A DNA stretch of 64,000 nt from an uncultured Salinisphaerales bacterium (GCA_913055805.1 CAJXLF010000003.1:62001-126000); one strand, 5' to 3'; shown: positions 31,876-42,001, counted from the stretch's first letter. Notes: generated from the letters alone by a model not told the origin. Program-made: numbers and translations.

Positions 31876-34118
31876 AATTCGAACTCCAGTCCACCCATCA
31901 CCCGCCGGCGCTGACCGAGACTGACGACATCGTCTACGAACAGGCTGAAGTCATTGGCATCGCGGCGGTAGTGTTCGTCGGTCAGGTTGGTGCCGGCCAT
32001 GAACAGGGTCGCCGGCCCGACTTGCCAGCGCACGGTCATATTCACCAGCCGGTAACTGAACAGCTCATGCTGCGACTGATTGTCGGCATTGGCCGGCGTC
32101 GAACCCGTCCATTGCACATCCGGGCGAATCAGCAGACTGGACCAGGGCCGCCATTCCAGCGCCAATAGACCGGAATATTCCGGCGCCTTGGGCAGTTTGT
32201 TGCCGGCAAAGTCTTCGCCCTCGGTACTGATGTATTGATCGAACTCGCCACGCGTCACACCATACCCTCCGACAAGCTGCAGCTTCTGCATGGCCTGCCA
32301 GCGGAACTCCAGCTCACCGCCTTGGATGGTCGCCCGGCCGGCGTTTTCGATGAAAGTATCGGTGCCCTCGCCGCCTTGCAACTGCATGTCTTCCCAGCGC
32401 GTACGGAACAGGTTGAGCGCAAACTGCAGCTTCCAGGGGTCATAGATACCCTTGAAGGAAAGCTCGACGTTTTTCGTGCGCTCCGAATCGAATTCAAAGA
32501 CACGACCGGACACCTGGTTGAAGCCGGAGCCGCCGGGGCGATAGCCCTCGGTGTAGGCCGCGCCCAGGAACCAGCCGTCGAAAAGCTCATAACGCGCCGC
32601 CACCTTGGGCAGTACTTCCGAAAACTCACGTGAGACTTCCTGACGAGTATTGCCCGGCACGGCACCTGCCGAAGTCAGCAGACTCACCGCCAGATCTGCC
32701 GTCGGGCTGTCACCCGCCGTGCTGGCGCTGATCACGCGGCTGTTTTCCTCACGATCGGCGCGTACCCCGGCCGTCAGTGTCAGCCGCTCGGTCGCTGCCC
32801 AGTCGAGCTCGCCGAATACCGCTATATCCTCGACTTCCGCTGGCTGCGCGCTTTCGAAAAGAACATTGCCCAGCGGCAGGGAACAAAGGATTTCAAGCCC
32901 GCAGATTCCGGCCTGGTCGAGGGCGGCATTGATGTTGATGTAGCCCGAACTGACATCGCCGTCGCGGCTGTCGTAGTAGTAGGCGCCCACACTGCCCTTG
33001 ATGCGTTCGCCCTGGTACTGCAAGCGCAGCTCCTGCGAGAAGGCGCGGGCATCTTCTTCCTGAAAGGTGGCCGCGTCATCCTCCGGGCCGTAGTCGGTAT
33101 CAAAGCGGCTGATAGTTTGCGAACGGATCCAGGCGCTCACGGCGTGCATCTGCCAGCGGTCGCTCAGGCGAAAACCCTGATCCAGAGACAGCATCTGCGC
33201 GTCGTTATCGTAGTCGTAGGGTGCGTTGCTGGTGGCAACGCGTGATTCCTCCTCGCCCAGCAACACGTAGTTGCTGCCCGAATAGCGCTGCATGTCGTAA
33301 ACGCCGAACAAGGCGCTGTAGCGCCCCCCGGCGCCAGCGGGCTGCCATTTGGCGCGCAAGCGCGTGCTCTCACTTTCGCGACGCGCCCAGTCGTCTTCGC
33401 CACGCGTGGCGTTGAAATTATCGCCATCATCGTTGCGCCGGTCATGCACCAGGCGCAGCGCCAGGGTATCCGGCAACAGGGTGGCTTCCCCGGCCAGGGC
33501 ATAGTGTCTGCTGTTCGCATCGCCCCCGCTGACGCGACCGCGCAATTGCGGGAAAAAGCCGGGCAAGGGTTCGGGCGCTATGGAGTTGATCACCACACCG
33601 CCGGCCATGGCATTACGCCCCAGACTGGTGGACTGTGGGCCGCGCAGAATTTCCACGGAGGCCAGATCGAAAGCCGACAGGTCGGCATAACTCAGTGCCG
33701 AACGCGGCAGACCGACGCCGTCGAAAACCACTGCCGAAGTCGTGCTATAGGCGGCAAAGGCACCGGCGCCGCTGGCGCCATAACTGCCGATACCGCGCAG
33801 GGTCATGCCGCCGAAACCGTAATCATGTTCTTCCAGACTGGCATTGGGTGTGGCACGGATCACGTCGTAAACATCCTGCGCTGCGCTGCGCTCGATTTCC
33901 CCGCCCTCGATTACGGCCACGCTGCTGGTGGTTTCCAGCGTACTGCGGTCGATCAATTCGCCGGTGACGATGACGGGTTTCAGCTCCACCGCCCCGTCGG
34001 CCGGTTGCCCCGCTGCCGCGCTTTCATCCTTTACCGTATCCGAAGCAGTTTCGCGTTCGTCAGCTGCGGCCATGACACTCAGGCAACACAGAATCGAGAA
34101 CATTGCCATGCGATGCAT
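31872..34118 (-). CDS. TonB-dependent outer-membrane receptor
   Basis: 748 residues: signal peptide ending AAADE, TonB box KPVIVTGE, plug with VEILRGPQSTSLGRNAMAGGVVIN, and a barrel ending VMGGLEFEF. It imports a ferric complex; the ligand is unknown. It is first in a four-gene minus-strand operon and shares a Fur box (34201-34215) with the divergent receptor at 34246. The plug GIGSYGASGAGAFAAYSTTSAVVFDGVGLP is distinct from its neighbour, so different ligands are likely. Confidence 0.93.
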   Translation of the reverse strand: MHRMAMFSILCCLSVMAAADERETASDTVKDESAAAGQPADGAVELKPVIVTGELIDRSTLETTSSVAVIEGGEIERSAAQDVYDVIRATPNASLEEHDYGFGGMTLRGIGSYGASGAGAFAAYSTTSAVVFDGVGLPRSALSYADLSAFDLASVEILRGPQSTSLGRNAMAGGVVINSIAPEPLPGFFPQLRGRVSGGDANSRHYALAGEATLLPDTLALRLVHDRRNDDGDNFNATRGEDDWARRESESTRLRAKWQPAGAGGRYSALFGVYDMQRYSGSNYVLLGEEESRVATSNAPYDYDNDAQMLSLDQGFRLSDRWQMHAVSAWIRSQTISRFDTDYGPEDDAATFQEEDARAFSQELRLQYQGERIKGSVGAYYYDSRDGDVSSGYININAALDQAGICGLEILCSLPLGNVLFESAQPAEVEDIAVFGELDWAATERLTLTAGVRADREENSRVISASTAGDSPTADLAVSLLTSAGAVPGNTRQEVSREFSEVLPKVAARYELFDGWFLGAAYTEGYRPGGSGFNQVSGRVFEFDSERTKNVELSFKGIYDPWKLQFALNLFRTRWEDMQLQGGEGTDTFIENAGRATIQGGELEFRWQAMQKLQLVGGYGVTRGEFDQYISTEGEDFAGNKLPKAPEYSGLLALEWRPWSSLLIRPDVQWTGSTPANADNQSQHELFSYRLVNMTVRWQVGPATLFMAGTNLTDEHYRRDANDFSLFVDDVVSLGQRRRVMGGLEFEF

Positions 34119-34200
34119 GTTTTCAAGTCTCCCTGTTTGTTCATTTTATGTGTACGGCGGCCCTTGCCACGCAGCTTTCCCACGGCCACGCAAACATCAT

Positions 34201-34215
34201 TGAGAATCATTCTCA
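34201..34215. promoter_or_regulatory. Fur box between divergent TonB receptors
   Basis: TGAGAAT-C-ATTCTCA is a perfect palindrome, identical to the one at 14188, followed by TTTGAAATAA. It is 31 nt before the plus-strand receptor start and 83 nt from the minus-strand one, so it could repress both. Confidence 0.87.
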
Positions 34216-34245
34216 TTTGAAATAAACTCCGCTGTCAAATTTCAG

Positions 34246-36552
34246 GTGGTAACAATGCAAAACAAACCAAGGGCAGGACGCGCGTTGCGCGCAGCGATTT
34301 ATTTGATCCTGATGCAGCCATCCCTTTCGGTTGCAAACGAACAACCGGCGGCAACAGCGAATCAGGACACAACCGCAAAAGAACTGGATACCGTGGTCGT
34401 GACCGGTGAAAAGCTGGGCCGCAGCCTGGAAGAAACCGCCAGCTCGGTATCGGTCACGACCGAGGCCGAACTGGAGGACTACGGCGACGAAAACCTCGAT
34501 GACGTGGCCGAACGCACCGCCAATGTCACCACCAGCGGCCAGGGTGGACTGAGCATTCGCGGCGTCAGCGCCACCGGCGCGGAAGGCACCGGCGGCGGCC
34601 AGCCAGTCATCAGTACCTACCTGGATGGCGTGCCGGTGGATAACTTCGGCCTGGCCAGCAACGTCTTCGACAGCTTCGATATGGAACAGATCGAAATCCT
34701 GCGCGGCCCGCAATCCACCAGCCTGGGCCGCAATGTGCTGGCCGGCGCCGTGGTGGCGGTGAGCCGTGATCCAACGCCCTACTGGGATGCGCGCCTGCGC
34801 CTGCGTGCCGCGGAACTGGGGACCCGGCAATACGCGTTCGCCGGCGGCGGCCCCCTCGGTGACAGCCTGGCGTTTCGCGTTACTGCCAATCACCGTGAGA
34901 CTGAGGGCTTCCTCACCAACACCACGCTCAATGACGATGAATGGGGCGCCGAGGAAACCGATCTGTTGCGCGGCAAACTGGCCTGGAGCCCGGATTTTGC
35001 CCCCGGCCTGAAACTGATGCTTACCGGCGCCCGCACCGGCCGCGAAGGACGCCGCAGCCTTGGCATTGAGCAGAATTCCGACGGCGATTCCGCCCGCCGC
35101 ACCGTGACCAACAATGAAGACCCGGGTCTTAACGAACTGGAATCCGACCTGTGGTCGCTGCGCGCCAGCTATCCCCTGACGGAGCAGGTTACGCTGACCG
35201 CCACCACGGGCTATATCGACACCGTCTGGGCGGAACGCCTGGACTATGACCAGTCCGACTACGATGGCGGCATCGGCTTTTTCGACCAGCACAACCGCAA
35301 TTACAGCCAGGAAATCCGCCTGAACATCCAGGACTGGGGCCGCTGGACCGGCGTGGTCGGGCTGTACGGCGGCCGCTTCCTCAGCGAGGCCCTGTATGCC
35401 AACAATGGCGTCAGGATTCCGGGTGCCGAAGTGTTGCCGGTACCGGTTGTGGGCGAACTGGTTGAAATCAGCATCGACCAGTACAACGACTTCAGCGATG
35501 AAGCGGACAACCTGGCCTTCTTCAGTGAATTCGATTATGCCGCCAGCGAACGGCTGACCCTGACCTTCGGCCTGCGTTACGACACCGAGGAGCGCGCAGC
35601 GGTGAATGATTACGCCATTACCCGCGCAGACGGTTACCTGGTGCCCGGCGGCCCGTTGTCCGAAGTCGAGATTCTCGGCCAGATTCTGCAGGCCGGCGGC
35701 ACCGTGGACCTGCTGCCCTTGCTCGGCGCCGGCGTCACGCCGAATCCCGGCACCAATGGTGTACAGACTGCCGAAGCCGAGTATGAAGCGCTGCTGCCCA
35801 AACTGGGACTGCGCTACCGGCTGACGGAAATCTGGACCGCGGTTGCCACTTATGCCGAGGCCTACCGCGCCGGCGGTGCCGAGGTGAACAGCAGTGACGC
35901 CAGCATCAACGAGTTTGATCCCGAGTTCACCCAGAACTACGAGGTTGGCCTGCGCGCCTTCTGGCCGACCCGTGGCATCCGCCTGAGCCTGAACGCCTAC
36001 TACGTGGACTGGCAGGATCAGCAGGTACAGGTGCCGACCGCCGACGGCATCAACTTCATCACCCAGAACGCCGCTTCCTCCACCCTGCAAGGCGGTGAAC
36101 TGGAGGCCAGCTGGCAACTCAGTCCTGCCTGGAACCTCTATGCAAGTTACGGCTACAGCCAGACCGAGTTCGAAGACTACCGCACCGCCTCGGATGATTA
36201 CTCGGGCAATGAATTCGTCGAGGCACCGGAACACAGCGGCAGTATCGGTGCCCGCTGGCGCGGGTTGTCCGGCTGGTTCGCCAGCGGCAGCATCAGCCAC
36301 ACCGACGAATACTTCCTGCAACCGGACAACGACCCGCGTGCCACCGGCGACGAACGCCAGCTGGTCAACCTGCGAGTCGGCTACGAAGCCACACACTGGT
36401 CAGCCTATGTCTATGGCCGCAACATCACGGACGAAGACTACGCCGACTATCGTTACCAGTACGATGGCACCTTTGGCTATCCGGAACCCTCGCGGGCCAT
36501 TCAGTATGGCGACCCGAGAATTATCGGGGTTCAGCTTGAACTCATGCTGTGA
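34246..36552 (+). CDS. TonB-dependent outer-membrane receptor
   Basis: 768 residues: signal sequence, TonB box TVVVTGEKLG, plug with LSIRGVSATGAEGTGGGQPVISTYLDGVPV and IEILRGPQSTSLGRNVLAGAVV, and a barrel ending RIIGVQLELML. It ends in leucine rather than the more usual phenylalanine. It imports a ferric complex under Fur control. The N-terminal region is close to the receptor at 19583. Another iron unit starts 114 nt downstream after its own Fur-like box. Confidence 0.93.
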   Translation: MVTMQNKPRAGRALRAAIYLILMQPSLSVANEQPAATANQDTTAKELDTVVVTGEKLGRSLEETASSVSVTTEAELEDYGDENLDDVAERTANVTTSGQGGLSIRGVSATGAEGTGGGQPVISTYLDGVPVDNFGLASNVFDSFDMEQIEILRGPQSTSLGRNVLAGAVVAVSRDPTPYWDARLRLRAAELGTRQYAFAGGGPLGDSLAFRVTANHRETEGFLTNTTLNDDEWGAEETDLLRGKLAWSPDFAPGLKLMLTGARTGREGRRSLGIEQNSDGDSARRTVTNNEDPGLNELESDLWSLRASYPLTEQVTLTATTGYIDTVWAERLDYDQSDYDGGIGFFDQHNRNYSQEIRLNIQDWGRWTGVVGLYGGRFLSEALYANNGVRIPGAEVLPVPVVGELVEISIDQYNDFSDEADNLAFFSEFDYAASERLTLTFGLRYDTEERAAVNDYAITRADGYLVPGGPLSEVEILGQILQAGGTVDLLPLLGAGVTPNPGTNGVQTAEAEYEALLPKLGLRYRLTEIWTAVATYAEAYRAGGAEVNSSDASINEFDPEFTQNYEVGLRAFWPTRGIRLSLNAYYVDWQDQQVQVPTADGINFITQNAASSTLQGGELEASWQLSPAWNLYASYGYSQTEFEDYRTASDDYSGNEFVEAPEHSGSIGARWRGLSGWFASGSISHTDEYFLQPDNDPRATGDERQLVNLRVGYEATHWSAYVYGRNITDEDYADYRYQYDGTFGYPEPSRAIQYGDPRIIGVQLELML

Positions 36553-36577
36553 CGGCTTATCAGGCACCGTCTGTAAT

Positions 36578-36592
36578 TGAGAAGCAATCTCA
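36578..36592. promoter_or_regulatory. Fur-box-like palindrome before PepSY-TonB operon
   Basis: TGAGAAG-C-AATCTCA differs from the perfect boxes in the window at two positions and is followed by TTTAGAATAA as they are. It lies 74 nt before the PepSY start at 36667. Confidence 0.65.
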
Positions 36593-36666
36593 TTTAGAAT
36601 AAGCGGTCACGCTTCGTCCGCCCCCGGTACGCCCGTTATGAACCCTTTCCAGATGGTCATTCCGAA

Positions 36667-37953
36667 ATGAAGTTGCTCTACCCACTACTATGGCGCTGGC
36701 ATTTCATTATCGGCCTGCTTGCTGCTCCGGTACTTATCAGCGTCAGCATCACCGGCGCGCTGTATGCCTTCGAACCGCAACTCGAACGGGTATTCGAACC
36801 CTTCCAGACCTATGCGCCCTGCGATGATTGTGAGCGACTGCCCTACTCGGTACTGACCGGAACCGGTCATGCACAGCGCCCGGAATGGCATCTGCATGCC
36901 CTGTTTGACCCGGGCAACGGCCGCAGCATCCAGGTACACCTGGAAGACCCGGCTGGCGAGAAGGAAGACCTGGCCGTATTTCTGGATCCGCATACTGGCG
37001 AAGTGCTGCATCAGCGCAGTGCGGATGAGGGCATTTTCACCTTTATCCTGCGCCTGCACCGCACGCTGCTGGCAGGGGAATTCGGCCGCAATATCACCGA
37101 GATCATGATCAGCTGGATATTTGTGACGCTGTTTCTCGGTTTCACCCTGTGGTGGCCGCGGCGTAACAAGGGCGGCGGTGGCTGGTGGCCACGCCTGCGC
37201 TCGAAAGGACGGCGCTTCTGGCGCGACCTGCACAGTGTCATCGGCTTCTACCTGTTGCCGATCTTCCTGCTCATCGGTTTCACCGGCCTGTTCTTTTCGC
37301 CCTGGGCCAATTACACCATTCTTGCCGGCATGTTCGCTGCCGACCAACTGCCGGACATATATATAAGTCCGCCCAAGGTGGAGAATCCGCCTGCGAATGC
37401 AGAGCGTCTGGGCATTGACGGTATCATTGATGACTTCCTGGCCCGTAATGATGTCGAGCATTTCGACGTGCATTACCCGGAGGCCCCGGAAGATGCCTAC
37501 GTATTGAGTGCTCACATTGGCTTCGATGTCTGGAAGCTGCGTCAGGCACACTACAATCCCTACAACGGCCAACTGCTGGGCGAGGCTCGCTGGGAAGACC
37601 TGAAACCCGGCGCCCAGGCGCTGATGCTGTTTTTCCCGTTGCATACCGGCAGCATCTTCGGGCTGGGCACTCAAATCATTGCCTTTGTTGCTGCACTACT
37701 CATGGTCTTCATCAGCATCGCCGGCATCGTCATGTGGTGGCTGCGGCGCAAGCCGGGTGAAATCGGACTGCCGGAGCTTGGTGATAATCCGCAGCGACCC
37801 GGCTGGAAGGGCTGGCTGTTGATTGCCGTGTTGGGTCTGATGCTGCCCGCCTTCGGCGCTTCCCTGCTGGTGATCTTCGCCTATAGCGGCCTGCGCCGCT
37901 TCAAGCGCAGGCAATTCAGTGAAGAACCCTCCCCGGCCGAGGAGGCTGTGTGA
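36667..37953 (+). CDS. PepSY-domain membrane protein
   Basis: 428 residues: N-terminal helix WHFIIGLLAAPVLISVSITGALYAF, periplasmic PepSY part, helices ITEIMISWIFVTLFLGFTLWW and FYLLPIFLLIGFTGLFF, and a C-terminal hydrophobic pair including GWLLIAVLGLMLPAFGASLLVIF. Conserved histidines RLHRTLL and DLHSVIG fit heme or quinone-linked ferric reductases of the PepSY_TM family. It is the first gene of PepSY - tonB - exbB - exbD - receptor, and its stop overlaps the tonB GTG start. Confidence 0.9.
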   Translation: MKLLYPLLWRWHFIIGLLAAPVLISVSITGALYAFEPQLERVFEPFQTYAPCDDCERLPYSVLTGTGHAQRPEWHLHALFDPGNGRSIQVHLEDPAGEKEDLAVFLDPHTGEVLHQRSADEGIFTFILRLHRTLLAGEFGRNITEIMISWIFVTLFLGFTLWWPRRNKGGGGWWPRLRSKGRRFWRDLHSVIGFYLLPIFLLIGFTGLFFSPWANYTILAGMFAADQLPDIYISPPKVENPPANAERLGIDGIIDDFLARNDVEHFDVHYPEAPEDAYVLSAHIGFDVWKLRQAHYNPYNGQLLGEARWEDLKPGAQALMLFFPLHTGSIFGLGTQIIAFVAALLMVFISIAGIVMWWLRRKPGEIGLPELGDNPQRPGWKGWLLIAVLGLMLPAFGASLLVIFAYSGLRRFKRRQFSEEPSPAEEAV

Positions 37954-38630
37954 AGCGTGGCCTGGTTGTCTTCGCCTGGCTGGCTTCAGCGGTATTGCAT
38001 GCCGCTGTCGCAGGCGCGCTCGCGCTGCAACCCAGCAACCCGGTCAAAATCGAACTGCCCAAATCCGTACAACTGGTCAAACTGGCACCCCCCAAACCCG
38101 CACCGGTGGTAGAACCGACACCACCACCGCCGCCGGTAAAACCACCCCCGCCCAAACCGAAGCCCGAGCCGGTGGTTAAACCCAAGCCCAAACTCAAGCC
38201 GAAGCCGGTCGCCAAACCCCTGCCGCCACCCGAGCCGGAACCCGAACCGCCTGCCGAAGTGCCGGTCGCGAAAGCGGCGCCACCCGCACCACCGGTCAAG
38301 GCACCGCCGGCACCGCCCAGCCCGGCGCCCGGGCCGGTCTACAAACCCGTCGATGTGGGCGTGGCCTACCTGAACAATCCCAAGCCGCCCTATCCCTCGG
38401 TGGCGCGCCGTCGCGGCTGGGAGGGCACCGTGGTGCTGCTGCTGAACCTGGATAAGGACGGCAACCCGGTGAGCGTGGACATCGCCGATTCTTCCGGCCA
38501 CCGCATTCTGGACAAGGCCGCCCTGGCGACTGTGCGGCGCTGGCGCTTTCAACCGGCCACGCGTGACGGCGAGGCCGTCGCCGCCAGCAATGTGAAAGTG
38601 CCTATTCAATTCAGCCTGAATGAAGGCTGA
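37950..38630 (+). CDS. tonB: TonB energy-transducing protein
   Basis: 226 residues. It has one N-terminal helix (LVVFAWLASAVLHAAVAGALAL) with the histidine needed by ExbBD-coupled TonB, a long Pro/Lys-rich spacer (about 45-130), and the C-terminal domain PPYPSVARRRGWEGTVVLLLNLDKDGNP to LATVRRWRFQPAT. It carries proton-motive energy from ExbBD to the outer-membrane receptors. GTG start with GGAGG upstream, overlapping the PepSY stop. Followed by exbB after 36 nt. Confidence 0.95.
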   Translation: MKRGLVVFAWLASAVLHAAVAGALALQPSNPVKIELPKSVQLVKLAPPKPAPVVEPTPPPPPVKPPPPKPKPEPVVKPKPKLKPKPVAKPLPPPEPEPEPPAEVPVAKAAPPAPPVKAPPAPPSPAPGPVYKPVDVGVAYLNNPKPPYPSVARRRGWEGTVVLLLNLDKDGNPVSVDIADSSGHRILDKAALATVRRWRFQPATRDGEAVAASNVKVPIQFSLNEG

Positions 38631-38666
38631 TGCGCAGAAACAAGAGATTCTTTCAAGGACAGCAAG

Positions 38667-39293
38667 ATGAGTTTTGATACAACCTGGTTCTCGTGGTGGG
38701 CACATGCCGACGTCGTGGTACGTGGCGTGTTCCTGGTCCTGGTGGCGGCCTCTTTCGCCACCTGGGTGGTGGTGTTTTTCAAACTGCCGCAGTTCCTGAA
38801 CCTGACGCGCAACGAACAACGCGCCGCCCGTCTGCTGGCCGACGAGGACCCGCATGGTCTGGCCGGGCTGGATGCCGAAGCGCCCTCCCGCCAGCTGCTG
38901 GAAAGCGCACAGCGCCTGCTCAAGCGCCGCGCGGCCAGCGCCGCCGAATTGCAGGAGCGCATGGACGCCGTGCAGGAACCGATTCGTGTTACCCAGGAAC
39001 GCTATCTCACTATTCTGGCCACGGTCGGCAGTTCGGCGCCCTTTATCGGCCTGCTCGGCACGGTGTGGGGCATCATGCATGCCCTGCAGACCCTGGCCGG
39101 CCAGGCGCTGACCCTGGAAGCCGTGGCCGGACCGGTGGGCGAGGCCCTGGTGGCCACCGCCGTCGGCCTGTTCGCCGCCATCCCGGCCCTGATCGCCTAC
39201 AACGGCCTGCTGCGCTGGCTGCGCCAGATCAATGCCATGACCGCCGCCAATGCCCGTGAACTGGTTGACCTGCTTTCCATGAGAACAAGCTGA
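38667..39293 (+). CDS. exbB: ExbB proton-channel protein
   Basis: 208 residues of the MotA/TolQ/ExbB family. Three helices are visible: [43 protein letters not shown] and [23 protein letters not shown]. The [10 protein letters not shown] segment is the family signature. It forms the pentameric channel driving TonB. ExbD starts at the stop codon (TGATG overlap). Confidence 0.95.
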   Translation: MSFDTTWFSWWAHADVVVRGVFLVLVAASFATWVVVFFKLPQFLNLTRNEQRAARLLADEDPHGLAGLDAEAPSRQLLESAQRLLKRRAASAAELQERMDAVQEPIRVTQERYLTILATVGSSAPFIGLLGTVWGIMHALQTLAGQALTLEAVAGPVGEALVATAVGLFAAIPALIAYNGLLRWLRQINAMTAANARELVDLLSMRTS

Positions 39294-39697
39294 TGGCCGG
39301 ACCACTATCATCCGAACATGAAAACCCCATGGCGGAAATCAACGTCACGCCGCTGGTGGACGTGATGCTGGTACTGCTGGTGATCTTCATCATCCTGGCG
39401 CCGCTGTTCGCCCAGGCCCTGCGCGTGGACCTGCCGGCCGCCGAGGCGCCGCCACTGGACGAACCCAGGCTGATCGACGTGGTCGTGGACGCCGGGGGCA
39501 CCATTACCGTCGCCGATCAGCCCATGGCCGTGGAAGACGTGCCTCGGGCAATCAGCGAGGCCCTGCAACGCGACCCCAAGGCGGTCATCCGCCTGGGCGG
39601 CGATGACAAAACCGATTACGGCATCATGGCGCGGGTCATTGCCGCCATCCAGGAAGGGGGCGGCGAACAGCTGGCATTTGCCACCAAACAACCCTAG
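39293..39697 (+). CDS. exbD: ExbD proton-channel protein
   Basis: 134 residues. The membrane helix VTPLVDVMLVLLVIFIILAPLF carries the conserved proton-carrying aspartate (PLVDVMLVLL). The periplasmic domain follows with DVVVDAGGTITV and YGIMARVIAAIQEGG. It partners ExbB and TonB encoded just upstream. Start overlaps the exbB stop by one nucleotide. Confidence 0.95.
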   Translation: MAGPLSSEHENPMAEINVTPLVDVMLVLLVIFIILAPLFAQALRVDLPAAEAPPLDEPRLIDVVVDAGGTITVADQPMAVEDVPRAISEALQRDPKAVIRLGGDDKTDYGIMARVIAAIQEGGGEQLAFATKQP

Positions 39698-39740
39698 GCT
39701 TTGCATCACTCAGAACAACCCGAGAAAAAAGGGAGACAAG

Positions 39741-41813
39741 ATGTCGGCATGGAGGAGAGCCGCAGGCCACAGCGCCTGCGTGGCAGGGTGTTGCATGGCA
39801 ATGACCCTGTCGCCCCTGATACAGGCCCATGAAACGGATGAAGGCAGCACGCTTGAGGTCCTGATCGTCGAAGGCCATCGCACCAATCTCATCGGCGAAG
39901 CCACGACCGCTTCGGAGGGCCTGGTTACACAGAAGGAAATCGAGGCGCGCCCGATCCTGCGCACCGGCGAGGTACTGGAATTCGTGCCCGGCATGATCGT
40001 CACCCAGCACAGTGGCACCGGCAAAGCCAACCAGTATTTCCTGCGCGGCTTCAATCTGGACCATGGCACCGACTTCAACACCAGCGTCGACGGCATGCCG
40101 GTGAACATGCGCACCCACGGCCACGGCCAGGGTTACACCGACATCAACTTCCTGATCCCCGAACTGATCCAGACCATCGACTACAAGAAGGGGCCCTATT
40201 ACGCCGACGTGGGTGATTTCTCCGGTGCCGGCGCTGCCGAATTCACCACCCGCAGCCGCATCAGCCGGCCGCTGGCCAAACTGGGCATCGGCGAGGACGG
40301 CTACCAGCGCCTGCTGGCCATGGGCGATGTGGCAGCTACCGACGGCAACCTGTTGATAGCTTTCGAGGGCCAGCGCTACGACGGCCCCTGGACCGATATC
40401 GACGAGGACCTGGACAAGAACAATGCCGTGCTGACCTGGAGTCAGCCTCTGCGGGATGGCCGACTGCGCCTCAGTTTCATGGGCTACGACAACCGCTGGA
40501 ATTCCGCCGACCAGATTCCGCGGCGCGCGGTCGATCAGGGCATCATCGACGAACTGGGCTCGCTGGATACCACCGTGGGCGGCGAATCCAGTCGTTACAG
40601 CCTGTCCGGCAACTGGCGCAATGCACACTGGAATGTCTCGGCTTACGCTATCCGCTACGAACTCGACCTGTGGTCCAACTTCACCTATTTCCTTGACGAC
40701 CCGACACAGGGCGACCAGTTCCAGCAGGTGGACGACCGCAGCCTGTATGGCTTCGACCTGAGTCGCCATCTGCATACCCGCCTGGGCGGCTATGAAGTAC
40801 GCCAGCAAATTGGCTGGCAACTGCGCCAGGACGACATCGACGATGTAGCCCTGCTGCGCACCCGGTCACGACAACAGATCGGCAGCGTACGCCGGGATGC
40901 AGTGGAAGAACTGTCCACCGCGCTTTACTGGCAAGGCGAAACACCGCTGACCGAACGTCTCACCGGCCGCGCCGGCCTGCGCTATGACTACTATGATGTG
41001 GAAGTGGATTCCGGCCTGGCCGCCAACAGCGGTTCGGACAGCGACGACATCATCAGCCCCAAACTCAGCCTCACCTACCGATTCAATGAACAGTACGAGG
41101 GCTACCTGAGCGCGGGCCGCGGTTTCCATTCCAACGATGCACGCGGCGCCACCATTACCGTTGATCCCGTCTCCGGCACGCCGGCCGAGCAAGTGGATTT
41201 GCTGGTGCGCTCACAGGGCGCCGAACTGGGGCTTCGCTTCTACGATGCCGCGCGCCTGAACCTGTCCGCCGCGCTGTGGATGCTGGAACTGGATTCTGAA
41301 CTGCTGTTCGTCGGCGATGCCGGCAACACCGAAGCCAGCCGCGCTTCACAACGTTACGGCCTGGAAGTGGCCGGCTACTACTGGATCGGCCAGAACTGGA
41401 GCATGGACCTGGAACTGGCCTGGACGCATTCGAAGTTCAGCGAGGATGATCCGGCTGAAGGCAATCACATTGACGGCTCGCTGCCGTTCGTGGGTTCGGC
41501 CGGTATCAGCTACCAGCCGGCGCTGGGCTGGAACGGCAGCCTGCGGGTGCGACACTTCGGCGAACGCACGCTGGACAGCTTTGATACCGTCAATTCCGAC
41601 GCCACCACCGTGACCAATCTCGCGCTGGGCTATCAATGGCAGGACTGGAGCCTGACCCTGGACGCCCTGAACCTGCTGGACAGTGACGACCACGACATCG
41701 ACTACTTCTATGCCTCGCGCCTCGCCGGCGAACCGGCCGCGGGTGTGGAAGACATCCATTTCCATCCCATCGAGCCGCGGACGCTTCGCCTCACCGCCGC
41801 CTACCGGTTCTGA
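39741..41813 (+). CDS. TonB-dependent receptor linked to TonB-ExbBD
   Basis: 690 residues from the ATG at 39741, preceded by GGGAG. TonB box LEVLIVEG. The plug is unlike the other receptors: NQYFLRGFNLDHGTDFNTSVDGMPVNMRTHGHGQGYTDINFLIPELI, rich in histidines. The barrel ends RTLRLTAAYRF with a terminal phenylalanine. It sits directly after exbD, so it is probably co-transcribed. It belongs to a separate receptor subfamily whose substrate I cannot name; it need not be a siderophore. Confidence 0.92.
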   Translation: MSAWRRAAGHSACVAGCCMAMTLSPLIQAHETDEGSTLEVLIVEGHRTNLIGEATTASEGLVTQKEIEARPILRTGEVLEFVPGMIVTQHSGTGKANQYFLRGFNLDHGTDFNTSVDGMPVNMRTHGHGQGYTDINFLIPELIQTIDYKKGPYYADVGDFSGAGAAEFTTRSRISRPLAKLGIGEDGYQRLLAMGDVAATDGNLLIAFEGQRYDGPWTDIDEDLDKNNAVLTWSQPLRDGRLRLSFMGYDNRWNSADQIPRRAVDQGIIDELGSLDTTVGGESSRYSLSGNWRNAHWNVSAYAIRYELDLWSNFTYFLDDPTQGDQFQQVDDRSLYGFDLSRHLHTRLGGYEVRQQIGWQLRQDDIDDVALLRTRSRQQIGSVRRDAVEELSTALYWQGETPLTERLTGRAGLRYDYYDVEVDSGLAANSGSDSDDIISPKLSLTYRFNEQYEGYLSAGRGFHSNDARGATITVDPVSGTPAEQVDLLVRSQGAELGLRFYDAARLNLSAALWMLELDSELLFVGDAGNTEASRASQRYGLEVAGYYWIGQNWSMDLELAWTHSKFSEDDPAEGNHIDGSLPFVGSAGISYQPALGWNGSLRVRHFGERTLDSFDTVNSDATTVTNLALGYQWQDWSLTLDALNLLDSDDHDIDYFYASRLAGEPAAGVEDIHFHPIEPRTLRLTAAYRF

Positions 41814-41842
41814 AAACAGCGTTTGACGAGTAAGATTGACTC

Positions 41843-41998
41843 ATGGACGAGAGCAGGAAGCAGCAGGATAAAACCGGCCTCCGCTGGAAGCTGGCGGCCA
41901 AGCTGGGCTTCTGGTTCTTCTTTCTCAAGGGCATGCTGTGGCTGATCGTACCGGCCCTGGCGGTATGGTTCGGCTGGGAAGTCACACACCAGGAATAA
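41843..41998 (+). CDS. Small single-helix membrane protein
   Basis: 51 residues: a basic start (MDESRKQQDKTGLRWKLAAK), a hydrophobic segment FWFFFLKGMLWLIVPALAVWF and a short tail GWEVTHQE. It lies 29 nt after the receptor and 3 nt before the SRPBCC gene, in the same direction. There is no strong ribosome site. It looks like a real small inner-membrane protein from composition and spacing, but no family was recognised. Confidence 0.6.
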   Translation: MDESRKQQDKTGLRWKLAAKLGFWFFFLKGMLWLIVPALAVWFGWEVTHQE

Positions 41999-42001
41999 CG
42001 C

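Noticed and set aside
34213-36396. A 727-codon open frame opposite the TonB receptor at 34246.
   Set aside because: The plus strand encodes a complete receptor with signal, plug and barrel; the opposite frame has a biased composition and no ribosome site.
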